This document shows, one piece after another, positions 16,354 to 24,354 of a stretch of DNA of 33,241 nucleotides. How positions within the stretch are numbered: the stretch's first letter is position 1; every line of letters begins with the position of its first letter. Made by a program: the position numbers and the translations under genes. The stretch is from Desulfobacteraceae bacterium (GTDB lineage: Bacteria; Desulfobacterota; Desulfobacteria; Desulfobacterales; Desulfobacteraceae), in NCBI GenBank assembly GCA_016744295.1, contig JADGEQ010000060.1, positions 1-33,241 on the forward strand, given 5' to 3'. Below the pieces are notes generated by a model. The model worked only from the letters and a program-made list of their open reading frames with translations. It did no database searches and was not told the origin of the DNA.

Positions 16354-17591
16354 TTACAACAGCCAAAACCAAAACACAGATTAAAGTAATTACCGGAAAC
16401 GGGGCAGCAGCAATCGCGGCGAAACTTGCCCGGCCGGATGTGGTGGCCGCATATCCCATTACTCCCCAGACAGAAATAATTGAACAGATCTCCAAATTTC
16501 ATGCCATAGGCGAAATGGATTGCGAGCTGATCACGGTTGAGGGCGAAAATTCAGCCATGAACGCTGTCATGGCAGCCTCCCTTGCAGGAGGCCGGGTGTT
16601 TACCGCAACCTCGTCCTGGGGTCTTGCCTTCATGTATGATGCGGTTCTTGCAACAGCAGGGGCAAGAGCCCCTGTTGTCATGGTCAATGTGAACCGGGAA
16701 ACACCGGGTATCATTGCAGTGTCCTCGGGCCAGCAGGACATGATTTCCACCCGGGATAGCGGCTGGATATTTTTAATAGCAGAAGACTGCCAGGAGGTAA
16801 TGGACCTTGTTCTCCAGGCATATCGCCTGGCTGAGGATTATGATATCCAGGTACCGGTGATGGTTCACTATGACGGTTTTTATCTTTCCTATCTGTCCGA
16901 AGGGGTGGATATTCCCTTCCAAGATGATGTGGACACCTTTCTCTCTGTTTTAAAAGAGCAGCCCGAAAGAACAAAACTTACACCCGGCGGAGGGCTGGGC
17001 TGCGGTTCCCACGGCATCCTGGGCGGATATCTGGAATTGCGTCACAAACACATGTCAGCCATGGAAAGATCAAAGGACAAGTTTGATCTTATAGACAAAG
17101 AATATGAAGCGATATTTGGACGGTCCTATGGGGGGCAGGTTGAAGCGTACAGAATGGAGGATGCCGATGTGGTTCTGGTGGGTTCCGGCTCCATGTGCGG
17201 CACCATAAAAACCGTTATTGATAAACGTCGGGAACAAGGTATTAAGGTTGGCCTATTGAAACTGAGAATGTACCGCCCCTTTCCGTCAGAATCTCTGGTG
17301 GCAGCCCTCAAGGGCAAAAAGGCCATTGGCGTTGTGGACAGAAGTCTTGCCTTCGGGTTTAAAGGTGGCCCTATTTATACAGAGCTTAAAGCCTTTGAAA
17401 CCCAGCTGGAATCTTCTAAAATGATAAGCTTTCTTGACGGCATCGCCAATACAGACATCACCACAGCCAACGTGGGACAAATGATTGATACCCTTTGCGA
17501 TCTTGCCGCAGGAAAAGATGTCCGGGAAGTCACCTGGGTTTGCTATCCCGAAGCCCATGAAGATGATTTGCGAAAAACAGGAGGGCAATAA
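16350..17591 (+). CDS. 2-oxoacid:ferredoxin oxidoreductase, alpha subunit
   Basis: This is the large subunit of a four-subunit CoA-acylating 2-oxoacid oxidoreductase. The start at 16350 is set by the ATGA overlap with the delta subunit; the upstream open frame is not coding. Its 413 residues show AAYPITPQTEIIEQ near the N-terminus and VEGENSAMNAVMAASLAGGR followed by VFTATSSWGLAFM (the domain that closes over the thiamine site). SGSMCGTIKTVIDK and GLLKLRMYRPFPSESL in the C-terminal domain are typical of PorA/VorA/PadG-type subunits. Specificity among pyruvate, branched, indole- or phenyl-2-oxoacids cannot be fixed from motifs. The adjacent molybdenum enzyme favours an aryl-2-oxoacid such as phenylglyoxylate. 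Confidence 0.92.
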   Translation: MITTAKTKTQIKVITGNGAAAIAAKLARPDVVAAYPITPQTEIIEQISKFHAIGEMDCELITVEGENSAMNAVMAASLAGGRVFTATSSWGLAFMYDAVLATAGARAPVVMVNVNRETPGIIAVSSGQQDMISTRDSGWIFLIAEDCQEVMDLVLQAYRLAEDYDIQVPVMVHYDGFYLSYLSEGVDIPFQDDVDTFLSVLKEQPERTKLTPGGGLGCGSHGILGGYLELRHKHMSAMERSKDKFDLIDKEYEAIFGRSYGGQVEAYRMEDADVVLVGSGSMCGTIKTVIDKRREQGIKVGLLKLRMYRPFPSESLVAALKGKKAIGVVDRSLAFGFKGGPIYTELKAFETQLESSKMISFLDGIANTDITTANVGQMIDTLCDLAAGKDVREVTWVCYPEAHEDDLRKTGGQ

Positions 17592-17592
17592 G

Positions 17593-18555
17593 ATGGCCGA
17601 AAAAAAGCGAGTCAAACCAACTAAGATTTTGGATCATTTTGTCCATGAGGACCCTTTTTCCAAGGGGGTTGCATTTTGTCCTGGCTGCGGGCTGGAACTG
17701 TTATTGCGACTTATTCCAAGGGTAATGGGAAATGATATTGTCATCACCGGCACACCCTCATGTTCAGCACCTGTCCTTTTGGGGCAGAATAATCAATCCT
17801 GGCATACCCTCTCCTATTTTGGAACCTTGATGACCGGTGCTGCGGCAAATGCCACAGGCCTTGCACGGTATTATAGAAAAGCGGGTATTGATAATACCGT
17901 GGTCTGTTTCAACGGGGATGGAACTGCAGCAGATATCGGATTTGGGAACCTGTCCGGGGCGGCTGAACGAAACGAGCCCTTTATTTATATTTGCTATGAC
18001 AATGAAGGATACATGAATACAGGTATCCAAAAAAGCGGCACCACACCCTTTGGCGCCACCACCACAACAACTCCCTACGGGGCATCGGCCACCCAGGGTA
18101 AAAATCTTAGACGGATGAATCTTGGCCTTAAAATGGCCATGCACAAGATTCCCTACACGGCCACGGCCACCTTGAGCGATCTGGATGATCTGGCTAAAAA
18201 ATTGAAAAAAGCAAAGGAAATGAAGAGTCAGGGGTTTTGTTTCTTACATATTCTGGCCCCCTGTCCAACGGGGTGGGGACTTGCACCGGATCATACCATC
18301 GAATCCTGTCGCAGGGCGGTCAACACCAATTACTTTCCTTTGTGGGAAGCCATTAACGGCAAAATCCGCATGACCAAAACCGTTAAAAAACCCAAACCTG
18401 TGGCAACCTATACACAACTGATGAAAAAATTTGCCCATTTGAGTGAAGCCGATCTCCAGATTCTCCAGGATGATATTGATTACGAATACTGCGTTCTTGG
18501 CGGGTTGAGTGTACTGGAGGCTGAATGCCAGCTTCCCCTATCGGATGAAGATTAA
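17593..18555 (+). CDS. 2-oxoacid:ferredoxin oxidoreductase, beta (thiamine diphosphate) subunit
   Basis: This subunit binds thiamine diphosphate and a [4Fe-4S] cluster and decarboxylates the 2-oxoacid. AGGAGGGC just before the ATG at 17593 sets the start, with one base between the alpha stop and this gene. In 320 residues, FCPGCGLELLLRLIPRV supplies two cluster cysteines, TPSCSAPVLL lies in the substrate region, and CFNGDGTAADIGFGNLSGAA is the GDG-x(n)-N thiamine/Mg motif. CYDNEGYMNTGIQKSGTTPF with the following TTTTPYGAS is strongly family specific. The single continuous gene is typical of PorB/VorB-type beta subunits. The next gene follows after 13 bases. Confidence 0.93.
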   Translation: MAEKKRVKPTKILDHFVHEDPFSKGVAFCPGCGLELLLRLIPRVMGNDIVITGTPSCSAPVLLGQNNQSWHTLSYFGTLMTGAAANATGLARYYRKAGIDNTVVCFNGDGTAADIGFGNLSGAAERNEPFIYICYDNEGYMNTGIQKSGTTPFGATTTTTPYGASATQGKNLRRMNLGLKMAMHKIPYTATATLSDLDDLAKKLKKAKEMKSQGFCFLHILAPCPTGWGLAPDHTIESCRRAVNTNYFPLWEAINGKIRMTKTVKKPKPVATYTQLMKKFAHLSEADLQILQDDIDYEYCVLGGLSVLEAECQLPLSDED

Positions 18556-18568
18556 AGGAGACAAGACA

Positions 18569-19117
18569 ATGAGTGAAGTCAGATTTCATGGTAGGGGAGG
18601 CCAGGGGGTTGTTACCACATCTAAAATTTTGGCCAATGCCTTTGTTATAACCGGACAATTTGGTGCCAGTTTTCCCATGTTCGGATTTGAAAGGCGCGGG
18701 GCCCCTGTAACTGCATTCGGCCGGTTTTCAGACAAGCCGGTCCGGGAGAAAACACAAATTTATAATCCGGATATACTGGTGGTTTTAGATCCGTCCCAGA
18801 GGGCTTGGGCCGCTGTGTTTAACGGGCTTTTGCCCGGGGGGATGATGCTGCTCAATGATTCCGAGGACACAACGGATATTTCCCACGAAAATTTAGAAAA
18901 ACTTGGGGTTATTGACGCCAATCGAATCGCATTGGAAGAGATCGGTTTGGCCATACCCAATACGGTTATTGTGGGGGCATTTGCACGAATGTCGGGGTTG
19001 CTTGCGATTGAGCCCTGCTGCGAAGCCCTCCAGGATTATTTTTCAGGTAAAAAATTAAGTGCCAATATCAATTGTGTAAAAAGAGGGTTTGAAGAAGTGG
19101 AAATTTTTGATCTATAG
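18569..19117 (+). CDS. 2-oxoacid:ferredoxin oxidoreductase, gamma subunit
   Basis: This is the small catalytic subunit involved in CoA handling. AAAGGAG at 18554-18560 points to the ATG at 18569, so the upstream frame is not coding. The 182 residues contain the signature RFHGRGGQGVVTTSKILANA, then GASFPMFGFERRGAPVTAFG and NPDILVVLDPS, all characteristic of POR/KOR gamma subunits. It completes the four-subunit enzyme. No NAD-linked FAD subunit (PadH-type) is present in the window, so ferredoxin rather than NAD is the likely acceptor. Confidence 0.92.
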   Translation: MSEVRFHGRGGQGVVTTSKILANAFVITGQFGASFPMFGFERRGAPVTAFGRFSDKPVREKTQIYNPDILVVLDPSQRAWAAVFNGLLPGGMMLLNDSEDTTDISHENLEKLGVIDANRIALEEIGLAIPNTVIVGAFARMSGLLAIEPCCEALQDYFSGKKLSANINCVKRGFEEVEIFDL

Positions 19118-19173
19118 GCGCTGGGTCGCAAGGGTGCTGAAGGGATAACTTTTTAATCGTAAAAGGAGTTGTT

Positions 19174-19830
19174 ATGCCTAGATGGGGAATGGTAATCGAC
19201 GTAAAAAGGTGTATCGCCTGCTGGGGCTGCAGTATTGCATGCAAAGAGGAGCATTTTCTGCCGCCCAAGGTATTTTGGAACAGGGTACTGATCGGGGAGC
19301 GGGGAAAATTTCCCTCATCCAGTAAGCTGATTTTACCGATTCTTTGTAATCACTGTACAGAAGCCGCCTGTGTGGAAGCCTGTCCAACAGGAGCCACCTA
19401 TATAAGGGCAGATGGAATCGTCGCCATTGACGATGAAAAATGTGTAGGCTGCAGGGCCTGTCTGGTTTCCTGTCCCTACCAGCAGAGAACCTACTATGAT
19501 AAAGAGGTAAAAGATCGTGAATATTTCCCCGGCCAGGGAAAAACTGCCCTGGAATTGATAGGGGAAAAATTATATCCCTTCAAGTTGGGAACTGTCATTA
19601 AATGCAACTTCTGCACAGAAAGACTTGAAGAGGGAATGAAAAAAGGTCTTGAACCGGGTGTGGATGAAGACGCCACTCCAGCTTGCGTCAATATTTGTCC
19701 AGTTAATGCAAGGATATTTGGTGACCTGGATGATCCCAATTCTAAGATCAACCGCTTGATCATGGAGAACAAAGGAAAACAGCTTCGCCCGGAATTCGGC
19801 ACAGAACCTGCGGTCTATTACATTGATTAA
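19174..19830 (+). CDS. Iron-sulfur subunit of molybdopterin oxidoreductase complex (PadC-like/DmsB-type)
   Basis: This subunit relays electrons between the molybdenum subunit and the membrane anchor. It has 218 residues with sixteen cluster cysteines in four groups: CIACWGCSIACKEEH near the N-terminus, CNHCTEAACVEACP, CVGCRACLVSCP, and CNFC paired with CVNICP, enough for four [4Fe-4S] clusters. There is no signal peptide. The strong AAAAGGAG site lies 7 bases before the ATG. It is 56 bases after the gamma subunit and 14 bases before the molybdenum subunit. Close relatives are DmsB, PhsB, TtrB and PadC; the neighbouring 2-oxoacid oxidoreductase makes PadC the favoured assignment. Confidence 0.9.
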   Translation: MPRWGMVIDVKRCIACWGCSIACKEEHFLPPKVFWNRVLIGERGKFPSSSKLILPILCNHCTEAACVEACPTGATYIRADGIVAIDDEKCVGCRACLVSCPYQQRTYYDKEVKDREYFPGQGKTALELIGEKLYPFKLGTVIKCNFCTERLEEGMKKGLEPGVDEDATPACVNICPVNARIFGDLDDPNSKINRLIMENKGKQLRPEFGTEPAVYYID

Positions 19831-19844
19831 TAACAGGGGGAAAC

Positions 19845-22451
19845 ATGACCTATAAAACAGATGAAATTTGGGAAGATAAATGGGTAAATACCACCTGTGG
19901 TGTATGTTATTGCGGCTGTGCCGCAAAGGTTAGGGTGGTCAATGGCGTGCCGATAAAAGTGGAGGGGATTAATGATAGTACCATGGGCGGTGACGGCCCC
20001 GGACTATGCGGCAAAGGGACAGCAGGTCTCATGTACTACCATGACCCCAACCGGATAAAAAAACCGCTTTTAAGAACCAACCCGGAAAAAGGGATCGGTG
20101 TGGATCCCAAATGGAAAGAGATTGAATGGGATGAAGCCCTTGAAATTATTTCCACCAAAATGACAAAAATCATGGAGGATGACCCCAACAAGATCCTTTT
20201 CACCAACCAGACCATGAGAGCTTCCGATGGGCCCCATAACCACCCCTATTTTTATGCCCAGGCCTTTGGGGTGAAAAATAATGGCAACTTTATTATTGGC
20301 GGTGGAAGCCTCCACTGTGGGAATGCCTGCCATATGCTGGGCGGGTTGATCCACGGTGCCTGGTCCATTGCCCCTGACTGGAGATATACCAAGTATGTTC
20401 TAAAATGGGGTTCCAGCAAGGGTACCGGCTCCGGACATTCGGCCATGACCAATGCAAGGCTTCGGGCGGATGCGATCCGGCGGGGTATCAAGGAAGTGGT
20501 GTTTGATCCCATGGGTAATTTTGCCGGGGGCAAGGCCACCGAATGGGTTGCCATCCTTCCGGGCACCGATACGGCAGTTGGTTTGGCAATTGCCAACTAT
20601 ATCGCCAACACCCGGGGTGAGATGGATATTCTATATCTTAAGGCCAAAACAAATTTCCCCTATTTGATCAGAGAAGACGGCACTTATATTCGTCATACAG
20701 AAAGTGACAAGCCGATGATCTTTGACAGCAGGGAAGGAAAGATCAAGGAATATGACGATCCGACACTTGCCTGGGAAGATTGTGCCCTTGACGGCGAATA
20801 TGAATTTAACGGTGAACGGGTAGAACCTTGTTTTGTTCCCTTTAAGGAACATTTAAAACAATACACCATTGAATGGGCATCGGAAATTTCAACGGTTCCC
20901 GTGGCCACCATTCTGCAAGTGGCCAAGGACTGGGTGGACAATGCCCAGATCGGTGCCACCATAACCCTTGGCGGGAGGACCTATCCCTACCGCCCTGTTT
21001 CCTCGGTGACCTTCAGAGGATCCCAGGGTCACTCCAACGGGATTCACCAGGTGGCTGCCATAGATTTGATGGCCCAGTTGGTGGGTGCTGAAGACGTACC
21101 CGGTGGAACCCTTGGATGGCCCGCCATACGACGGGCGTACCCCGGGGGCAATTATGAGCAAACCTGTAAAGCCGGTAAGGACGGGGTGATTGTTCCTTCG
21201 GTATTTTATTCCCATGATCCATGGCCGGTCCATGCGCCCAGCCTTCCCGCCACCAACATGGGGTGTGTGGATGTATGGACCCATTGCACCCTTTCCCATA
21301 TTCCCTATGTGGATGAGATGGAATACATCCATGAAAAATTTGGGATGAAATCCAAACCGGAAATGATATTTGGAATTGCTGCCAATTTTATTATTTCCAA
21401 TTCAGACTGGGACACTGCCATTAAAAACTTCAAAGACTGTTTTGTGGTTCAGATGGATTTGTGGGTCAATGAAACCGACCAGGCCATTGGGGATATTATT
21501 CTGCCCGACGTGTCCTATCTGGAAAAAGACTGCTGGTCTTCGGAAATCGATGCCTTTTTCTTTTCCGGGTCTCCCTCCCACGAAGAATGGTATGTGCACA
21601 TGCAGCAGCCGGTTGCCGAACCCATCGGCGAATCTCGATTCTTCATGGATGTGTATATTGATGTGGCCAATCGTTGCGGTGTCCTTGACAAGTTTAATGC
21701 CAAGCTCAACGATTACTATGGGGTTACCGATCCGGAACTTACGATCAAACCCGGGGAAGTCTTAAACTGGAAACAGATTGGGGAAAGATTTTTACAATGG
21801 ATATATGGCCCGGACCATCAAAAAGTTCAGGACCAGGGATATGCAACCTGGAATAAGGCCATTGAGGATGTGTATTGGCGATGGGATATTGATACAAGGT
21901 GTCCGGTTTACATGGAATATCTGCTCCATGACAGACGCCGTATGGAAGAGATATTTGAAGAAACCGGTTTTGATCTGGAATTTGATATTGACCAGTATTC
22001 ACCTCTTCCCTCCTGGTTCTGGCCGGAATCCCATAAGGATCTGGATTCGGAATTTGATTTGCTGGCATTTTCCTACAGGGATATCCTGCACACCAACAAC
22101 ACCACCTTTCAGAATCCCTATATTGATGAAGTTTCCAAGATGTGCCCCTACACCTTTACCATTACCTTGAACACCTCAATGGCAGCGGAAAGAAAATTGA
22201 AAGACGGAGATATCATCTGCATTGAAACCAAGGCTGGTGTCACGGAGAACGGGATTGTGAAAACCATGGAAGCCCAGAGCCCCAAGGTGATCGGGATTGC
22301 AGGTCAGGGTGGTTTGTGGGCGGATGGAAGGCCCATTGCCAAGGGTAAAGGCGCAAACTTTTGCAAGCTGCTGCCATCCAAGCTGAGATATTTTGATCCC
22401 GTTGCCGGCAACATGGAAACTGCTGTTGCCGTTAAAATATATAAAATCTGA
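19845..22451 (+). CDS. Molybdopterin oxidoreductase catalytic subunit, PadB-like (phenylacetyl-CoA:acceptor oxidoreductase candidate)
   Basis: This is a DMSO-reductase-family catalytic subunit of 868 residues (about 97 kDa). C18, C21, C25 and C55 form the N-terminal [4Fe-4S] site (TCGVCYCGCAAKV with LCGKG). The bis-MGD core includes KWGSSKGTGSGHSA, VVFDPMGNFAGGKATEWV and LPGTDTAVGLAIANY; the Mo ligand is probably C158 or C162 in GGGSLHCGNACHML. No Tat or Sec signal precedes the cluster motif, so it should sit on the cytoplasmic side, as needed for a CoA-thioester substrate. Sizes of this and the two flanking subunits resemble the membrane-bound phenylacetyl-CoA:acceptor oxidoreductase of Thauera aromatica as I recall it. 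Polysulfide, thiosulfate or tetrathionate reductase are less likely because those are normally exported. Confidence 0.85.
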   Translation: MTYKTDEIWEDKWVNTTCGVCYCGCAAKVRVVNGVPIKVEGINDSTMGGDGPGLCGKGTAGLMYYHDPNRIKKPLLRTNPEKGIGVDPKWKEIEWDEALEIISTKMTKIMEDDPNKILFTNQTMRASDGPHNHPYFYAQAFGVKNNGNFIIGGGSLHCGNACHMLGGLIHGAWSIAPDWRYTKYVLKWGSSKGTGSGHSAMTNARLRADAIRRGIKEVVFDPMGNFAGGKATEWVAILPGTDTAVGLAIANYIANTRGEMDILYLKAKTNFPYLIREDGTYIRHTESDKPMIFDSREGKIKEYDDPTLAWEDCALDGEYEFNGERVEPCFVPFKEHLKQYTIEWASEISTVPVATILQVAKDWVDNAQIGATITLGGRTYPYRPVSSVTFRGSQGHSNGIHQVAAIDLMAQLVGAEDVPGGTLGWPAIRRAYPGGNYEQTCKAGKDGVIVPSVFYSHDPWPVHAPSLPATNMGCVDVWTHCTLSHIPYVDEMEYIHEKFGMKSKPEMIFGIAANFIISNSDWDTAIKNFKDCFVVQMDLWVNETDQAIGDIILPDVSYLEKDCWSSEIDAFFFSGSPSHEEWYVHMQQPVAEPIGESRFFMDVYIDVANRCGVLDKFNAKLNDYYGVTDPELTIKPGEVLNWKQIGERFLQWIYGPDHQKVQDQGYATWNKAIEDVYWRWDIDTRCPVYMEYLLHDRRRMEEIFEETGFDLEFDIDQYSPLPSWFWPESHKDLDSEFDLLAFSYRDILHTNNTTFQNPYIDEVSKMCPYTFTITLNTSMAAERKLKDGDIICIETKAGVTENGIVKTMEAQSPKVIGIAGQGGLWADGRPIAKGKGANFCKLLPSKLRYFDPVAGNMETAVAVKIYKI

Positions 22452-22465
22452 AGGGAGGAAATAAA

Positions 22466-23377
22466 ATGAGTAAAGAAATTCACGAACTTGAACAAATAAT
22501 GTTTCCTCCAGACGGGAGCGGGGTTAAACCCTATGAATGGATGATTAACCCGACCCGTCAGCGGCAATGGATAGACAAACAGGGGCTATTTCTCTGGCTG
22601 GCCTTCTTTTTCTCTGAAATTGGGGCGGGCCTGTATTTTGTATCCCTGTTTTATGCATACAAACCCGGGCTGATCCTTGGCTGGCTGGTTACCCTGATTC
22701 TTGGGGGGTTGATCCATGTTCTCTACCTGGGAAATCCCTTTCGGGCCTGGCGGATGATAATGAAGCCCAATACCTCGGAATTGTCCCGGGGAATATGGAT
22801 CATCGGTGTTTTTGCAGCCCTTGGATTTCTTCAAATGGTAACAGGCGGATTCAATATTATCTTTAATGTGATCATGGGAATCTTGTGTCTGCTGATTATT
22901 TCCCACGGATTTGCCACCATGAACGTTATCCGGGCATTACCTGCCTGGAGCTCCAATATTGTACTGCCCTTTTCCATCATTTCAGGTGTCTGGGTGGGGC
23001 AGCAAATTTTGCAGTTTATGTTTGCTGTGGGCGGTTCACCCGCATTGGCTTCAGGAATGGAAGTGTGGGCGCAAATTTTCTTTTTTGCCTATTTTCTCTG
23101 CCTGGTTCTCTATGTGTGGGGAACCTGGCATGCCAATGAAATTGGCCAGGCATCCATTCGAATGATGGTGGGTGACGAATTAAAGAAAATCACCTTCATC
23201 GGAGTTGGGGTGCTGGCTGTACTCCTGCCCCTGATTTTTACCCTGATGATGTGGGGGGGAGATACCCATGGGTTTTTAATCTTTTTGAGATTGGCGGCCA
23301 TATTTGCAGGTGATTTGGCTGTTCGATACATCATAATGAAAAGTGCAGTTTATAAGCCTTTGTTAGAAAGAAATTAG
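22466..23377 (+). CDS. NrfD/PsrC-like membrane anchor subunit, PadD-like
   Basis: This integral membrane subunit exchanges electrons with the quinone pool. Its 303 residues start with a polar stretch of about 40 and then have about eight membrane helices (for example LFLWLAFFFSEIGAGLYFVS at about 42-61 and FSIISGVWVGQQILQFMF). The HVLYLGNPFRAWRMIMKP segment after helix 2 is typical of NrfD/PsrC-type subunits. GGAGG at about 22454-22458 precedes the ATG. It ends the operon, and a hairpin terminator follows 30 bases later. As with the other two subunits, the Pad assignment rests on context. Confidence 0.88.
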   Translation: MSKEIHELEQIMFPPDGSGVKPYEWMINPTRQRQWIDKQGLFLWLAFFFSEIGAGLYFVSLFYAYKPGLILGWLVTLILGGLIHVLYLGNPFRAWRMIMKPNTSELSRGIWIIGVFAALGFLQMVTGGFNIIFNVIMGILCLLIISHGFATMNVIRALPAWSSNIVLPFSIISGVWVGQQILQFMFAVGGSPALASGMEVWAQIFFFAYFLCLVLYVWGTWHANEIGQASIRMMVGDELKKITFIGVGVLAVLLPLIFTLMMWGGDTHGFLIFLRLAAIFAGDLAVRYIIMKSAVYKPLLERN

Positions 23378-23407
23378 AAGCAAACGTGGTTACAAAAAAT
23401 AAATGAT

Positions 23408-23441
23408 GGGGCAGGATGAGATCGTTTTTCTATCCTGCTCC
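23408..23441 (+). terminator. Terminator-like hairpin closing the oxidoreductase operon
   Basis: GGGGCAGGAT (23408-23417) pairs with ATCCTGCTCC (23432-23441) with one G-U pair and a 14-base loop; flanking A-T pairs extend the stem. ATTGTTTT follows. It lies 30 bases after the membrane-anchor stop codon, where an operon terminator is expected. Confidence 0.75.
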
Positions 23442-23500
23442 ATTGTTTTGGGAAGTTTGTAATAAATATAGTTATTGAAAATATCGGTTTAAAGTTATAA

Positions 23501-23516
23501 TGTCGCTATAAAATAG
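23501..23516. repeat. Second copy of a TGTCGCTAT-NN-AATAG motif
   Basis: TGTCGCTATAAAATAG here matches TGTCGCTATGTAATAG at 15952-15967 in 14 of 16 bases, and TTAT lies at the same offset upstream in both. Each copy lies in the intergenic region ahead of a transcription unit and near a TTGACA box (23542-23547 here). The core CTAT-N3-ATAG is palindromic, so it may bind a shared regulator. Confidence 0.35.
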
Positions 23517-23600
23517 ACAACAGAAACAATGATTAAATGAATTGACACTTTTTAAATAAAACTGTAAGAAAGGATTTTTTTTTAAAAGATAGGATGTTAT

Positions 23601-23786
23601 ATGGCAGATAATGATAGAAAAGATAAGAGTTTCGAAAAAAGATCCAGTCCCCAGGCCAAGGTGAAATTTGAGGTTTATGGAGAGGAAATGATCGAAAAAG
23701 AGGTCAAGTCTTCGGGCAACAGCGGCAGGATTTATCTTCCCCCCAACTGGGTGGGGCACACTGTTAAAATAATAAAAGTAGAATAA
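23601..23786 (+). CDS. DUF2080-family (transposon-associated, AbrB-like) small protein
   Basis: The 61-residue product ends with KEVKSSGNSGRIYLPPNWVG followed by HTVKIIKVE. This SGNSGRxYxPxxWVG pattern is the hallmark of DUF2080 proteins, a short family with a swapped-hairpin, AbrB-like look, repeatedly annotated as transposon-encoded. The N-terminus is a charged linker. AGGA lies 7 bases before the ATG. It is 2 bases upstream of the acetyltransferase, so the two form one transcription unit. A DNA-binding or antitoxin-like role is possible. No transposase is adjacent. Confidence 0.8.
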   Translation: MADNDRKDKSFEKRSSPQAKVKFEVYGEEMIEKEVKSSGNSGRIYLPPNWVGHTVKIIKVE

Positions 23787-23788
23787 GA

Positions 23789-24241
23789 ATGGAGACGCTT
23801 GTGGAAGAAAGCATCAGTATTAGAGAAATCCGGTTGGAGGATGCACAAGCCATTCAGGATATAAGGGTTGCTATTTCTGAAGAAGATGCACAGGTTGATT
23901 TTCAAAAATTGGTTGAACAGCATGTTTCAGAAGGGAATGGCAAAACAAGTCTGGTGGTCGAAACAAACGGTAAGGTGGCCGGTTACATGATATCCACAAC
24001 CCTCTACGCCGGGTTTGGAATAGGGAAAAGTGGATGGATTGTTTCCATTGGTGTCCACCCCGATTATATGGGCCAGGGTCTTGGGCTTAAGCTTGCCAAC
24101 AGGATTTGTGATATCTACAGGGAAAAAGGGGTGAAATCTATTTACTCATCTGTTATCTGGGATTCCATTGATGTGCTGTCCTTTTTTAAAAAGCTGGGAT
24201 TTACCCGCAGCGAGTTTATTAACCTGAAAAAGGACCTTTAA
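23789..24241 (+). CDS. GNAT-family N-acetyltransferase
   Basis: This 150-residue protein is a compact GNAT domain. SISIREIRLEDAQAIQDIRV begins strand 1 and helix 1. WIVSIGVHPDYMGQGLGLKL (about 90-109) holds the acetyl-CoA pyrophosphate-binding motif QxxGxG/A, and FFKKLGFTRSEF near the C-terminus is the usual GNAT tail. Substrate (protein N-terminus, antibiotic or small metabolite) cannot be predicted. The ATG used is 2 bases after the DUF2080 stop with AGAATAAG upstream, implying coupling. Together with the small AbrB-like gene it resembles a two-gene toxin-antitoxin layout, but the GNAT is not of a recognised toxin type. Confidence 0.85.
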   Translation: METLVEESISIREIRLEDAQAIQDIRVAISEEDAQVDFQKLVEQHVSEGNGKTSLVVETNGKVAGYMISTTLYAGFGIGKSGWIVSIGVHPDYMGQGLGLKLANRICDIYREKGVKSIYSSVIWDSIDVLSFFKKLGFTRSEFINLKKDL

Positions 24242-24280
24242 CCTGTCAATTGGATTCGGTTAATTAAAAATTCAAGTTAA

Positions 24281-24315
24281 AAAAGCCCGTGGGATCACAT
24301 TTCTACGGGTTTTTT
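24281..24315 (+). terminator. Intrinsic terminator after the acetyltransferase gene
   Basis: AAAAGCCCGT (24281-24290) pairs with ACGGGTTTTTT (24305-24315), with one G-U pair and a 14-base loop, and is followed by GTTTTTG. The A-run on one side and T-run on the other make it potentially bidirectional. It lies 39 bases after the stop codon. Confidence 0.8.
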
Positions 24316-24354
24316 GTTTTTGCACCCCAACTCCTAGGGAGATGAAAGGCCGGT

